Shown piece after piece: positions 55,736 to 63,737 of a stretch of DNA of 64,000 nt. The notes under the pieces are model-generated. The model did not search any database and was not told the origin of the DNA. It was given only the letters and a program-made list of their open reading frames with translations. Position 1 is the first letter of the stretch, and every line of letters begins with the position of its first letter. Made by a program: the position numbers and the translations under genes. Origin of the DNA: Clostridium sp. AM49-4BH (GTDB lineage: Bacteria > Bacillota > Clostridia > Lachnospirales > Lachnospiraceae); contig NZ_QUFB01000007.1 of assembly GCF_003478335.1 (NCBI RefSeq), forward strand, positions 24,941-88,940, in the 5' to 3' direction.

Positions 55736-56290
55736 ATGATAGGATGGATTATTGGAACAGTTGTTGTACTATTGATCGTTTGTTGGGTGATTGGTACATA
55801 CAATGGGCTGATCAAAGGAAGAATTGTTGTAGATGAGGCATTTGCAACGATGGATGTGTATCTGAAAAAACGTTATGATCTTATCCCAAATCTGGTGGAA
55901 ACAGTCAAAGGATATGCTTCGCATGAGAAAGAAACATTGGAAAAGGTGATATCGCTGCGTACCGGCAGTTATGATGCAATGACACCAGAGGAAAAGATTC
56001 AGAATGGTGCACAGATCTCTAAAATGATACCACAGATCATGGCAGTGGCAGAGCAGTATCCGGATCTGAAAGCAAATCAGAATTTTATGGATCTGAGTCA
56101 TAACCTGAATGAAACAGAGGATGATATTGCAAATGCAAGAAAATATTATAACGGTGCGGTGAAGCAGTACAATATGAAAGTACAGATGTTTCCGGGAAGT
56201 TTGATCGCCGGTCTGTTTCATTTTGAGACAAAGAAGATGTTTGAGGTTGAGAATGCTGTTGAGCGGCAGAATGTGCAGGTGAAATTTTAG
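55736..56290 (+). CDS. lemA: LemA family protein
   Basis: 184 residues with one N-terminal transmembrane helix (about 2-20), then the LemA four-helix domain: VDEAFATMDVYLKKRYDLIP and NETEDDIANARKYYNGAVKQ are characteristic. The exact cellular role of LemA is not settled. Its stop overlaps the start of the DUF2207 gene by one base (TAGTG), a common pairing. Confidence 0.9.
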   Translation: MIGWIIGTVVVLLIVCWVIGTYNGLIKGRIVVDEAFATMDVYLKKRYDLIPNLVETVKGYASHEKETLEKVISLRTGSYDAMTPEEKIQNGAQISKMIPQIMAVAEQYPDLKANQNFMDLSHNLNETEDDIANARKYYNGAVKQYNMKVQMFPGSLIAGLFHFETKKMFEVENAVERQNVQVKF

Positions 56291-58173
56291 TGGTGGAGAG
56301 CATTTGGAGAAAAGGAAAGCTTTTTGGCTTTATGTTGCTTGCCGGGATTTTGCTGATGGCAAAACCGGCTTTGGCAGACTCTTATTATCCCTACGAGATA
56401 CAAGGATACGATGTCACAGTTAAAGTTGGTAAGGATAATGTGTATCATGTTACGGAGAGGCTGCAGGTGAACTTTAACCAGGCGAGACATGGTATTTACC
56501 GAGACATACCGGTTATCAATAACGTAAGTCGCGAGGATGGATCAACTTCCCGTATTCAGGCGCGCGTAACGAATATCAAAACCTATGGTGAAAAAAAGAC
56601 CGTAGGCCGAGAGGGTTCTTATTGCCGTATTCAGCTGGGAGATAAGAATAAGACGCTTGTTGGCGAGCATATGTATCACATTTCTTACGATTACAATATG
56701 GGGAAAGATGTACGTAAAGGGGAAGATGAGTTCTATTATAATATCATTGGAACCAGTTGGGATACAACGATCCAAAATGTTACCTTTCATATCATGATGC
56801 CGGAAGATATTGACGAAAGTAAAGTCGGTATGGCATATGGTGAGAGTGGTTCGACTAATAATGAGGGACTGCAGTATACGATCAATGGCAAAGTGATGGA
56901 AGGATATGTAGATCCCTCCATTATCTTAAATCCGGGAGAGGCAGTTACAGTCAGAATGGTCTTACCGGATGGATATTATGATCAGGTCAAACAAAGGATC
57001 TGGCCGGCGCTGATCAGTATTTTGTTGTCCTTGGCAGCAGCGGGTGCAGCATTTCTGCTTTGGTGGAAAGTCGGACGGGATAATGTGGTAGTGGAAACGA
57101 TACAGTTCCATCCGCCAAAGGAATTCAATAGTGTAGAGGCAGCCTTTGCCTATAAGGGCAAGGTGGATGCGAATGATGTTATATCGTTGTTAGTGTACCT
57201 GGCACAAAAGGGTTATATAGAAATTGTTGAAGGGAAGAAGGGCCTGCTTGGAAATCAGGATTTTACGATCCGCAAATTGAAAGAATATGATGGAAATAAT
57301 GCGATAGAACGGGCATTCATGAAAGGCTTGTTTCGTGGCTTTGATGTTACCAATAAAGATCAGCTGAAGGATAAATTCTACAAGACGGTGAATAAGATCT
57401 TGAAAATGGTAAATACAAAGCAAAATAGACAAGTGTTGTTTTATGCCAATTCCATTAATAAGCATTTGATCTGTTATGCGATGATGGCGGGGATTTTCTT
57501 TTTAGCAACGTATCTGCCGATATATGATTATACATACAATGCGACATTTTCACTAACAGTACCGATCATGTTTGGTTTTGTGCTGGCATTTATTATTCGG
57601 ACGATCTTTAGTTCAGAGACGATCTTTAGTAAGATCCTCAGCGTTGTGATGTCGATCGCTATGATCAGCGGATATTGCCTGGGACTGCGTAATGTTGTGT
57701 TCTATACACCGACAATTTATCGGATCGCTTTTGTGTTGGCGATCATCGCATGTGGTGTGATCATGTTCTTTGATTATTATATGCCAAAGCGTACAGAGTA
57801 TGGCACGGAGGTTTTGGGACGTTTACGAGGATTTCGGACATTTTTGCAGACAGCAGAAAAAGATCGCCTGGAGACTATGGTAGAGCGTGAACCGCAGTAT
57901 TTCTACAATATATTGCCGTATGCATATGTGCTTGACGTGTCGGATATATGGATGGAGAAATTTGAATCTATTGCGATCGAACCACCGCAATGGTATTCAT
58001 CTCATGGGCATTACAACACGTTTGATACAGTGCGGTTCCATCATTTCATGAATACGACGATGCGGTCTGCCACAGCGGCAATGACGTCGTCGCCAAGCTC
58101 TAAGGGAAGTGGAGGTTCTGGCGGCGGTCATTCCGGCGGTGGTTCCGGCGGAGGCGGCGGTGGATCTTGGTAA
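56290..58173 (+). CDS. DUF2207 membrane protein with Gly-rich tail
   Basis: 627 residues. Signal peptide (about 8-30), an extracellular DUF2207 domain (about 32-220, including ARHGIYRDIP), transmembrane segments (about 240-260, then three or four between 395 and 500) and a tail very rich in Gly and Ser ending in GGGGGGSW. It starts at GTG 56290 with GCAGGTG eight bases upstream, coupled to lemA. LemA-DUF2207 pairs are common and their function is unknown; the Gly/Ser/Trp tail is a regular feature of the family. Confidence 0.85.
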   Translation: MVESIWRKGKLFGFMLLAGILLMAKPALADSYYPYEIQGYDVTVKVGKDNVYHVTERLQVNFNQARHGIYRDIPVINNVSREDGSTSRIQARVTNIKTYGEKKTVGREGSYCRIQLGDKNKTLVGEHMYHISYDYNMGKDVRKGEDEFYYNIIGTSWDTTIQNVTFHIMMPEDIDESKVGMAYGESGSTNNEGLQYTINGKVMEGYVDPSIILNPGEAVTVRMVLPDGYYDQVKQRIWPALISILLSLAAAGAAFLLWWKVGRDNVVVETIQFHPPKEFNSVEAAFAYKGKVDANDVISLLVYLAQKGYIEIVEGKKGLLGNQDFTIRKLKEYDGNNAIERAFMKGLFRGFDVTNKDQLKDKFYKTVNKILKMVNTKQNRQVLFYANSINKHLICYAMMAGIFFLATYLPIYDYTYNATFSLTVPIMFGFVLAFIIRTIFSSETIFSKILSVVMSIAMISGYCLGLRNVVFYTPTIYRIAFVLAIIACGVIMFFDYYMPKRTEYGTEVLGRLRGFRTFLQTAEKDRLETMVEREPQYFYNILPYAYVLDVSDIWMEKFESIAIEPPQWYSSHGHYNTFDTVRFHHFMNTTMRSATAAMTSSPSSKGSGGSGGGHSGGGSGGGGGGSW

Positions 58174-58188
58174 AGATCTTTCAAAATA

Positions 58189-58233
58189 AAAAAGCCTTTT
58201 CAAAATGATTTCTCATTTTGAAAAGGTTTTTTG
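58189..58233. terminator. bidirectional terminator between DUF2207 and lysS
   Basis: CCTTTTCAAAATG (58195-58207) pairs perfectly with CATTTTGAAAAGG (58214-58226), flanked by an A run upstream and a T run downstream. It therefore ends both the plus-strand DUF2207 and minus-strand lysS transcripts. Confidence 0.9.
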
Positions 58234-58279
58234 TTTTCTTAATTCATTTTACACGGTTTAAACACCTATTTATAGAAAT

Positions 58280-59776
58280 TTACTTGTCGAGGCTCTTCAT
58301 TGTCGGGAACAACAACACATCTCTAATTGCCGGTGAGTTTGTCATCATCATAACCATGCGGTCAATACCAAATCCAATTCCACCGGTAGGAGGCATACCA
58401 ATGCTCAAAGCATTCAAGAAGTCTTCATCGGTGTGATTTGCTTCATCATCACCAGCTTCGAATGCTTTCTCCTGTGCCTCGAAACGCTCTCTCTGATCGA
58501 TCGGATCATTCAACTCAGAGTATGCATTTGCCATCTCCCAGCCGTTCATAAAGAACTCAAAACGCTCTACATAATCTGGATTGTCCGGTTTCTTCTTAGT
58601 CAGAGGAGAAATCTCGATCGGATGATCCATGATAAAGGTTGGCTGGATCAAATGCTCCTCTACATATTCCTCGAAGAAGAGGTTGAGAATGTCACCTTTT
58701 TCATGACGATCCTCGTATTCAATATGATGCTCATCTGCCAATTTCTTAGCAGCGGCTGTATCTGCAACTTCGTTGAAGTCAACATTTGCGTACTTCTTAA
58801 CCGCGTCTACCATTGTGATACGCTCAAACGGCTTGGACAGATCCATTGTATGCTCACCGTAAGTAAGCACCTCCGAACCGGTTACTTCCTTTGCAATGTA
58901 ACGATACAGGTTCTCTGTCAGATCCATCATGCCGTGATAGTCTGTATATGCCTGATATAACTCCATCAACGTGAACTCCGGATTGTGTCTTGTGTCCAAT
59001 CCCTCGTTACGGAATACACGACCGATCTCGTATACACGCTCCATGCCGCCCACGATCAATCTCTTTAAGTACAACTCCAAAGAAATACGAAGTTTTAAGT
59101 CTTCGTCCAAAGCATTAAAGTGTGTTTCAAATGGTCTTGCGGCTGCACCACCGGCATTGGAGACAAGCATTGGGGTCTCAACCTCCATAAAGCCCTGTCC
59201 ATCCAAATAGCGGCGAATGCTGCTGATTACCTTGGAACGCTTGATAAAAGTATCTTTAACGTCTTCATTCATGATCAAATCGACATAACGCTGACGATAA
59301 CGAGTATCTGTGTCAGTCAGTCCATGATATTTCTCCGGAAGGATCTGCAGACTCTTAGATAATAACGTAACTTCCTTCGCATGGATAGAGATCTCTCCGG
59401 TCTTTGTCTTAAAGACAAATCCTTTGATACCAAGAATATCTCCTACATCATATTTTTTGAAATCCTTATAGGAATCCTCGCCAATGTCATCTCTAGCGAC
59501 ATATGACTGAATGTTACCCTGAAGATCCTGTATATTACAGAAAGATGCCTTACCCATGACACGCTTAAACATCATACGGCCTGCCACTGACACTTCTTTT
59601 CCTTCTAATGTATCATAGTTATCTTTGATCTCCATAGAATGATGTGTAACATCATATTTTGTAATAACAAAAGGATCCTTGCCTTCTGCCTGTAAATTTG
59701 CTAATTTTTCTCTACGAACTTTGAGAAGCTGGTTGATATCCTGCTCCTTCTGTGGTTTCTTCTGCTGCTCAGCCAC
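58280..59776 (-). CDS. lysS: lysyl-tRNA synthetase, class II
   Basis: 498 residues. N-terminal OB-fold (about 55-170, VAGRMMFKRVMG) and a class II core with motif 2 EIGRVFRNEG (about 255-264) and motif 3 GGIGFGIDRMVMMM. Charges tRNA-Lys. Encoded just after greA on the minus strand with a 125-base gap that contains the copied greA tail, and probably co-transcribed with it. Length normal. Confidence 0.96.
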   Translation of the reverse strand: MAEQQKKPQKEQDINQLLKVRREKLANLQAEGKDPFVITKYDVTHHSMEIKDNYDTLEGKEVSVAGRMMFKRVMGKASFCNIQDLQGNIQSYVARDDIGEDSYKDFKKYDVGDILGIKGFVFKTKTGEISIHAKEVTLLSKSLQILPEKYHGLTDTDTRYRQRYVDLIMNEDVKDTFIKRSKVISSIRRYLDGQGFMEVETPMLVSNAGGAAARPFETHFNALDEDLKLRISLELYLKRLIVGGMERVYEIGRVFRNEGLDTRHNPEFTLMELYQAYTDYHGMMDLTENLYRYIAKEVTGSEVLTYGEHTMDLSKPFERITMVDAVKKYANVDFNEVADTAAAKKLADEHHIEYEDRHEKGDILNLFFEEYVEEHLIQPTFIMDHPIEISPLTKKKPDNPDYVERFEFFMNGWEMANAYSELNDPIDQRERFEAQEKAFEAGDDEANHTDEDFLNALSIGMPPTGGIGFGIDRMVMMMTNSPAIRDVLLFPTMKSLDK

Positions 59777-59861
59777 GATCTTAGCCCCTTTCTCTTATAT
59801 CTATCGACGATTTCTGTATGCAGATTCTCTTATTTCTGCAAGTTCATGCTATTATACAAAA

Positions 59862-59933
59862 TCTATTATTTCTATATTTCAAGGATCTCGTATTGCATTT
59901 ATTATTTTTGAATCTCAAGGATCTCATATTGCA
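59862..59933 (-). repeat. duplicated 3' tail of greA
   Basis: The last bases of greA (59933-59898 on the minus strand) recur in 59897-59862 with period 36 and about 80% identity. The copy lies beyond the stop and reads ATG...TAG as MQYEILEI, echoing the true end QYEILEIQK. Confidence 0.85.
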
Positions 59934-60381
59934 ATACAGTTCCCTTTGGTGTTTCAACATCAACAGTCTGACCTGCTTTCGCACCGATCAATGCAACACC
60001 AACCGGAGACTCATTGGAAATCTTACCACCAAGAATGTCTGCCTCCGTAGAACCTACGATCTTATACTGCATCTCTTCTCCGGAAGAAAGATCTTTGATG
60101 CGAACGGTAGAACCAATGTTGATCGCATTAGCATCAACATCTTTGCTGCTGACAACCTCTGCATTTTTCAAGATCTTCTCGATCTCTTCAATACGGATCT
60201 CAATATCTCTCTGCTCATCTTTCGCTGCATCATACTCGGCGTTCTCGGACAAGTCACCCTGTTCTCTTGCCTCTTTAATCTTTGCTGCAACTTCTTTACG
60301 TCTATTTACCTTTAAGTCCTGTAATTCATCTTCCAGTTTTGCAAGACCTTCTTCGGTCAAGATGTTTTTCTTTTCTGCCAT
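59902..60381 (-). CDS. greA: transcription elongation factor GreA
   Basis: 159 residues: N-terminal antiparallel coiled coil (about 1-75, with LSENAEYDAAKDEQ at its tip) and a C-terminal FKBP-like domain (about 85-159, ending in GTVLQYEILEIQ). It rescues backtracked RNA polymerase by stimulating transcript cleavage. Clear promoter upstream on the minus strand. Followed by lysS. Length normal. Confidence 0.96.
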   Translation of the reverse strand: MAEKKNILTEEGLAKLEDELQDLKVNRRKEVAAKIKEAREQGDLSENAEYDAAKDEQRDIEIRIEEIEKILKNAEVVSSKDVDANAINIGSTVRIKDLSSGEEMQYKIVGSTEADILGGKISNESPVGVALIGAKAGQTVDVETPKGTVLQYEILEIQK

Positions 60382-60509
60382 GATATCCTCTTTTCTGCGT
60401 GCGTATTTTCTTCGTAATCAAATTGTTACTGGTGCCAGTCACATCTATCATCTGCGCTTCGCACGCCATGCACAGATGGAATTTATATGCCAGCACACAC
60501 TATCGTGTA

Positions 60510-60539
60510 ATTATAACACAATCTCACGCATTTTGACAA
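60510..60539 (-). promoter_or_regulatory. promoter of greA-lysS
   Basis: Minus strand TTGTCA (60539-60534), 18 bases, TATAAT (60515-60510). Confidence 0.75.
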
Positions 60540-60544
60540 TGCTG

Positions 60545-60849
60545 TTTTTAAGATACCGAAAACAGATTTTTGAATGAATGATGTATAGCGGCAAATTTGT
60601 CGGCTTAGTACGATAAAGCACACTATTAAAGGGGAAACTATTCAGAAATGCTTGGAACAGGCGGAAGAGGAATAGCAGTACTCTTGAGTGCCTGCATGAT
60701 ACTCAAATAAAGATGACGGCGCTACAGCACAAAATCGTGGAACAGAAAAGCAGCGTGGTGGCTGTTGTGGTCAAGCTTTTTTGTAACACTTTTGGCTAAA
60801 AAAATATCTGTATTAACTCATGCGGCTAGCCATCTCTGTTACAACTTTA
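60545..60849. other. gene-poor stretch with element remnants
   Basis: No intact gene. A 42-codon open stretch on the plus strand (60671-60799), ending KLFCNTFG, has the charged, coiled look of mobile-element accessory proteins but no start or ribosome site. It is probably decayed transposon DNA at the start of the accessory region. Confidence 0.35.
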
Positions 60850-61131
60850 TTATAGCACTTCATTTTTAGGGCGACCACATTTGTACCAATACTCTGTGAG
60901 AAGGTCTAAATTTTTTTGAGACAGAATTGTATACCTGTCAATTCTGCCTTTGGTTTCACGAACATGAATCGTCATGTTGGTACGTGAAATGTCATCATAA
61001 TGAAGATGAACAACCTCTGATACACGTAATCCGGAAGAATACATAGTTGCAATAATCGCTTTATGCTTCAGATTCGGAGTGGCGTCATAATTCCGATTGC
61101 GGAAGAGACTGGAAAATGTTATTCTTATCAT
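60850..61131 (-). pseudogene. truncated tyrosine recombinase/integrase
   Basis: 93 residues matching the front part of the catalytic domain of a tyrosine recombinase: the first active-site Arg in YSSGLRVSEVVHLHYDDI and the TKGRIDRYTILS strand are clear. The chain stops before the HxxR and Tyr motifs, and the N-terminal DNA-binding half is absent. It is a remnant that cannot recombine on its own and marks old mobile DNA. Confidence 0.75.
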
Positions 61132-61385
61132 AGGCAGTGGAGCTTTCTTAGTTCAGTTGTTTCGTGTGGTAACTTAACAATAACGGATTATGGAAAGTAA
61201 TGCCACTGCTTTTTTAATAAAAATAAAACTGCGCCACAGCCTTGGCAGGTCATCGCGCAACGATTTTGTTCAATCGGAATTGACCGAGCTCTTTGAGCGA
61301 GGGATACTTCTTGTCCGAAGGGCAAGAAGGTGTAACTGAGAAAACTTAGAGCAATCGGAATTTGCACGTTATGGAGGAAATTAGA
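61132..61385. other. non-coding stretch with direct repeat
   Basis: No gene visible. CAATCGGAATT occurs at 61271-61281 and 61352-61362 and may be the edge of an inserted or deleted segment. The second copy ends just before the ribosome site of the MazG-like gene. Confidence 0.35.
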
Positions 61386-61721
61386 ATGAACATTAATGAA
61401 TATCAGGAATTGGCAATGACTACTTTAAATCCTGAACTAAGTAAAAGAGACGTATTAATAAATAGTGTAATGGGATTATGTGGCGAATCAGGAGAAGCCA
61501 TTGACATAGTAAAAAAATGGATGGCTCAAGGACATGAATTGGACAAGGAACATTTGGCAAAGGAACTTGGAGATGTAGCTTGGTATATTGCAGAAGCTGC
61601 GACAGCACTAGATATATCTCTTGAAGACATTTTTCAAGCAAATATTGATAAATTAAAGAGGCGATATCCAGATGGATTTGAAACAAAGAAATCTTTAGTG
61701 CGCCTAAAAGGAGATATATAA
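61386..61721 (+). CDS. MazG-like nucleotide pyrophosphohydrolase
   Basis: 111 residues from ATG 61386 (GGAGG at 61372-61376; the earlier in-frame ATG at 61362 precedes this site). All-alpha NTP pyrophosphohydrolase fold with the metal-binding pattern GESGEAIDIVKKW and, about 25 residues on, ELGDVAWYIAEA. Such enzymes hydrolyse (deoxy)nucleotides, and short versions are common in phages and mobile elements. The gene is AT-rich, sits in the accessory region and is followed after 33 bases by the CPBP gene. Confidence 0.8.
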   Translation: MNINEYQELAMTTLNPELSKRDVLINSVMGLCGESGEAIDIVKKWMAQGHELDKEHLAKELGDVAWYIAEAATALDISLEDIFQANIDKLKRRYPDGFETKKSLVRLKGDI

Positions 61722-61754
61722 ATTCATATTTTCCAAATGAAGGAGGAAATGATA

Positions 61755-62527
61755 ATGAACAAAAAAACAAGAGTGATTCTTACAATTTTATGTTTAGGAA
61801 TTGCCTTTATGGACATTTCAGGATTGCCAGGAGTATTGTTAAAAGTAAATATTGCTGATGTTGACCCATATATTATTCCATTGCTGATAAATTTTATTAT
61901 AATTGGGATGCTTGCAATAGTTGTATTAAAGCTATTTAAAGTAACATATAATTTTGGGCTTTCAGTATGTGGATTAAGAGAGGGATTGAAGAGCTATGCT
62001 ATGCCAGGAATTATAGCAGGAGTATTATCTTTTGTAGCCTTTTTTATTGGTTTATTTCCCTTTGATTATAGACCAACAATATGGAGAATATTGATAGAAG
62101 GTGTTTTGTATTATATTGGGGTGGGGATTATTGAAGAATTTTATGTTAGAGGATTGTTTCTTAATATTGTTGAGGCATTTGCGGACGGAAAAGACAACAA
62201 GACTGAAATAGCAATTATTGTTTCATCGGTAGTTTTTGGATTAGGACATATTCTAGGTATGTTAGGTATGGGAATATGGGTTATATTATTTAAAGTTGTT
62301 TCTACCATTGGTATGGGATTTTATTTTGGTATAATTTATAAAAAACGGGTAATTTATGGGTTCCTATTATTATGCATAGTTTTATTGATATATGTGCTTT
62401 GCCATATTGTTTTACACAGGACATGAGATATGAAAATGTATCGTTAATTATATTGGTAATCACATACGTAGCATTAGCCATGTATTGTATTAGCTTTTTG
62501 TTCAATAGGAATGTGAAGCACAATTAA
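61755..62527 (+). CDS. CPBP-family intramembrane protease (one-base frameshift)
   Basis: Start ATG 61755, eight bases after AAGGAGG (61740-61746). Multi-pass membrane protein of the CPBP (Abi) family, with motif 1 EEFYVRGLF (about 132-140) and motif 2 GLGHI. CPBP proteins process prenyl proteins or bacteriocin-related peptides. The frame breaks in an A run at 62340-62345. One extra A restores YKKTGNLWVPIIMHSFID, which carries the expected third-motif His, and extends the protein to 257 residues ending at 62527. As read, it would stop at 62426. AT-rich, probably horizontally acquired. Confidence 0.75.
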
Positions 62528-62614
62528 ATTGATATTTTCTCTATCTAAAGAACTATACAATTTCCGGTTTGAAGAATTGAAAAACGGAATTTACCTATTA
62601 AGACATATAAACTC

Positions 62615-62643
62615 TTGACAATAAAACTCCTATATAGTATGTT
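62615..62643 (+). promoter_or_regulatory. promoter of the MarR/radical SAM pair
   Basis: TTGACA (62615-62620), 17 bases, TATGTT (62638-62643). The -10 region lies within the palindrome described next. Confidence 0.6.
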
Positions 62644-62666
62644 TTTAATAAACTACTATATAGGAG
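62627..62666 (+). promoter_or_regulatory. 13-bp perfect palindrome, operator and RBS-masking hairpin
   Basis: CTCCTATATAGTA (62627-62639) and TACTATATAGGAG (62654-62666) are exact complements. The site overlaps the promoter -10 box, as MarR operators often do. The right arm contains AGGAG (62662-62666), the ribosome site of marR, so in RNA the hairpin would hide it. Confidence 0.75.
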
Positions 62667-62673
62667 CTTTTGT

Positions 62674-63111
62674 ATGGAAATGAATGGAGGATTTCTTGTC
62701 ACCAAAATAAAACAGCTTGGAGACCGGATTTTCGAGAAGATTCTCAGCGAAAAGAATATTGATGCGTTTAATGGAGCCCAGGGGCGTATTCTTTATGTGC
62801 TGTGGCAGGAGGATGGTATCTCAATCAGGTCACTCTCGACTAAATGCGGATTAGCGATAACATCTCTTACTACGATGCTGGAAAGAATGGAAAATCAAGG
62901 GCTGATAAGCCGTGTTCAGTCTAAAACGGACAAAAGGAAAACACTCCTGTTTCTGACTGAGAAAGCACATGCCTTAAAGGGCGAGTACGATTCTGTATCT
63001 GATGAGATGGGCAGTATTTACTACAAAGGTTTTTCAGAGGAAGAAATTACCCGGTTTGAGGAATGCCTCGACCGCATCAGAAAGAATCTTGAGGAGTGGC
63101 AGAAGTCATGA
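62674..63111 (+). CDS. MarR-family regulator of a radical SAM pair
   Basis: 145 residues with the MarR winged helix-turn-helix: GRILYVLWQEDGISIRSLS, then TSLTTMLERMENQGLISR and the wing TDKRKTLLFLT. Start ATG 62674 with AGGAG seven bases upstream. It matches the regulator that accompanies 'radical SAM mobile pair' genes. The palindrome just upstream is the likely autoregulatory operator. Its stop overlaps the radical SAM start (ATGA). GC content and codon use are closer to clostridial conjugative elements than to the AT-rich genes before it. Confidence 0.8.
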   Translation: MEMNGGFLVTKIKQLGDRIFEKILSEKNIDAFNGAQGRILYVLWQEDGISIRSLSTKCGLAITSLTTMLERMENQGLISRVQSKTDKRKTLLFLTEKAHALKGEYDSVSDEMGSIYYKGFSEEEITRFEECLDRIRKNLEEWQKS

Positions 63112-63737
63112 GTATTTGTATCAAAGATCAGATTCAGAACATGAATATCGTCATTGGCTGCACAGTGGGGTGTGCATATTGCTATGCCCGCAACAACGTG
63201 AAACGCTGGCATATGATTGATGACTTCGCTGCCCCTGAATTCTTTCCGAGTAAGCTCAAGATGATGGAAAAGAAACGTCCGCAGAACTTTCTTCTTACCG
63301 GCATGAGCGATTTCTCTGGATGGAAGCCGGAATGGAGAGGCAAGGTATTTGCAAAGATCCGTGAAAATCCACAGCATCAGTTCCTGTTCCTTACCAAGCG
63401 ACCTGATTTGCTGGATTTTGATACCGATCTGGAAAACGCATGGTTTGGCGTTACGGTGACGAGGAAAGCAGAACTGTGGCGTATCGACGCCCTTCGGAAA
63501 AACGTCAGAGCAAAACATTACCATGTTACCTTTGAGCCGTTATTCGATGATCCCGGCACAATTGACCTTTCCGGAATCAAATGGATCGTTGTCGGCACCA
63601 TGACCGGAGCTCAGAGCAGGAAGATTCATACGGAGCCGGAATGGGCATGGTCTCTGACGGACCAGGCACATAAGCTCGGCATTCCGGTGTTTATGAAGGA
63701 AGACCTTGTCCCTATGATAGTGTCAAGTAAGCTATGA
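63108..63737 (+). CDS. radical SAM mobile-pair protein A-like
   Basis: 209 residues from ATG 63108, overlapping the marR stop. The cluster motif CTVGCAYCYARN (CxxxCxxC, about 20-31) is that of radical SAM enzymes. Following blocks LLTGMSDFSGW, FLTKRPDLLDF, WFGVTVTR and HVTFEPLFDD resemble DUF5131-type and 'radical SAM mobile pair protein A' sequences. The substrate is unknown. The pair normally includes a second radical SAM protein (B) directly after A, but the 263 bases left in the window show no sign of it. Confidence 0.75.
   Translation: MSICIKDQIQNMNIVIGCTVGCAYCYARNNVKRWHMIDDFAAPEFFPSKLKMMEKKRPQNFLLTGMSDFSGWKPEWRGKVFAKIRENPQHQFLFLTKRPDLLDFDTDLENAWFGVTVTRKAELWRIDALRKNVRAKHYHVTFEPLFDDPGTIDLSGIKWIVVGTMTGAQSRKIHTEPEWAWSLTDQAHKLGIPVFMKEDLVPMIVSSKL

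Noticed and set aside
61386..63737. Abi-type phage-defence operon of MazG-like, CPBP, MarR and radical SAM genes
   Set aside because: The last two genes have their own promoter and operator and different base composition, so they are probably separate acquisitions.
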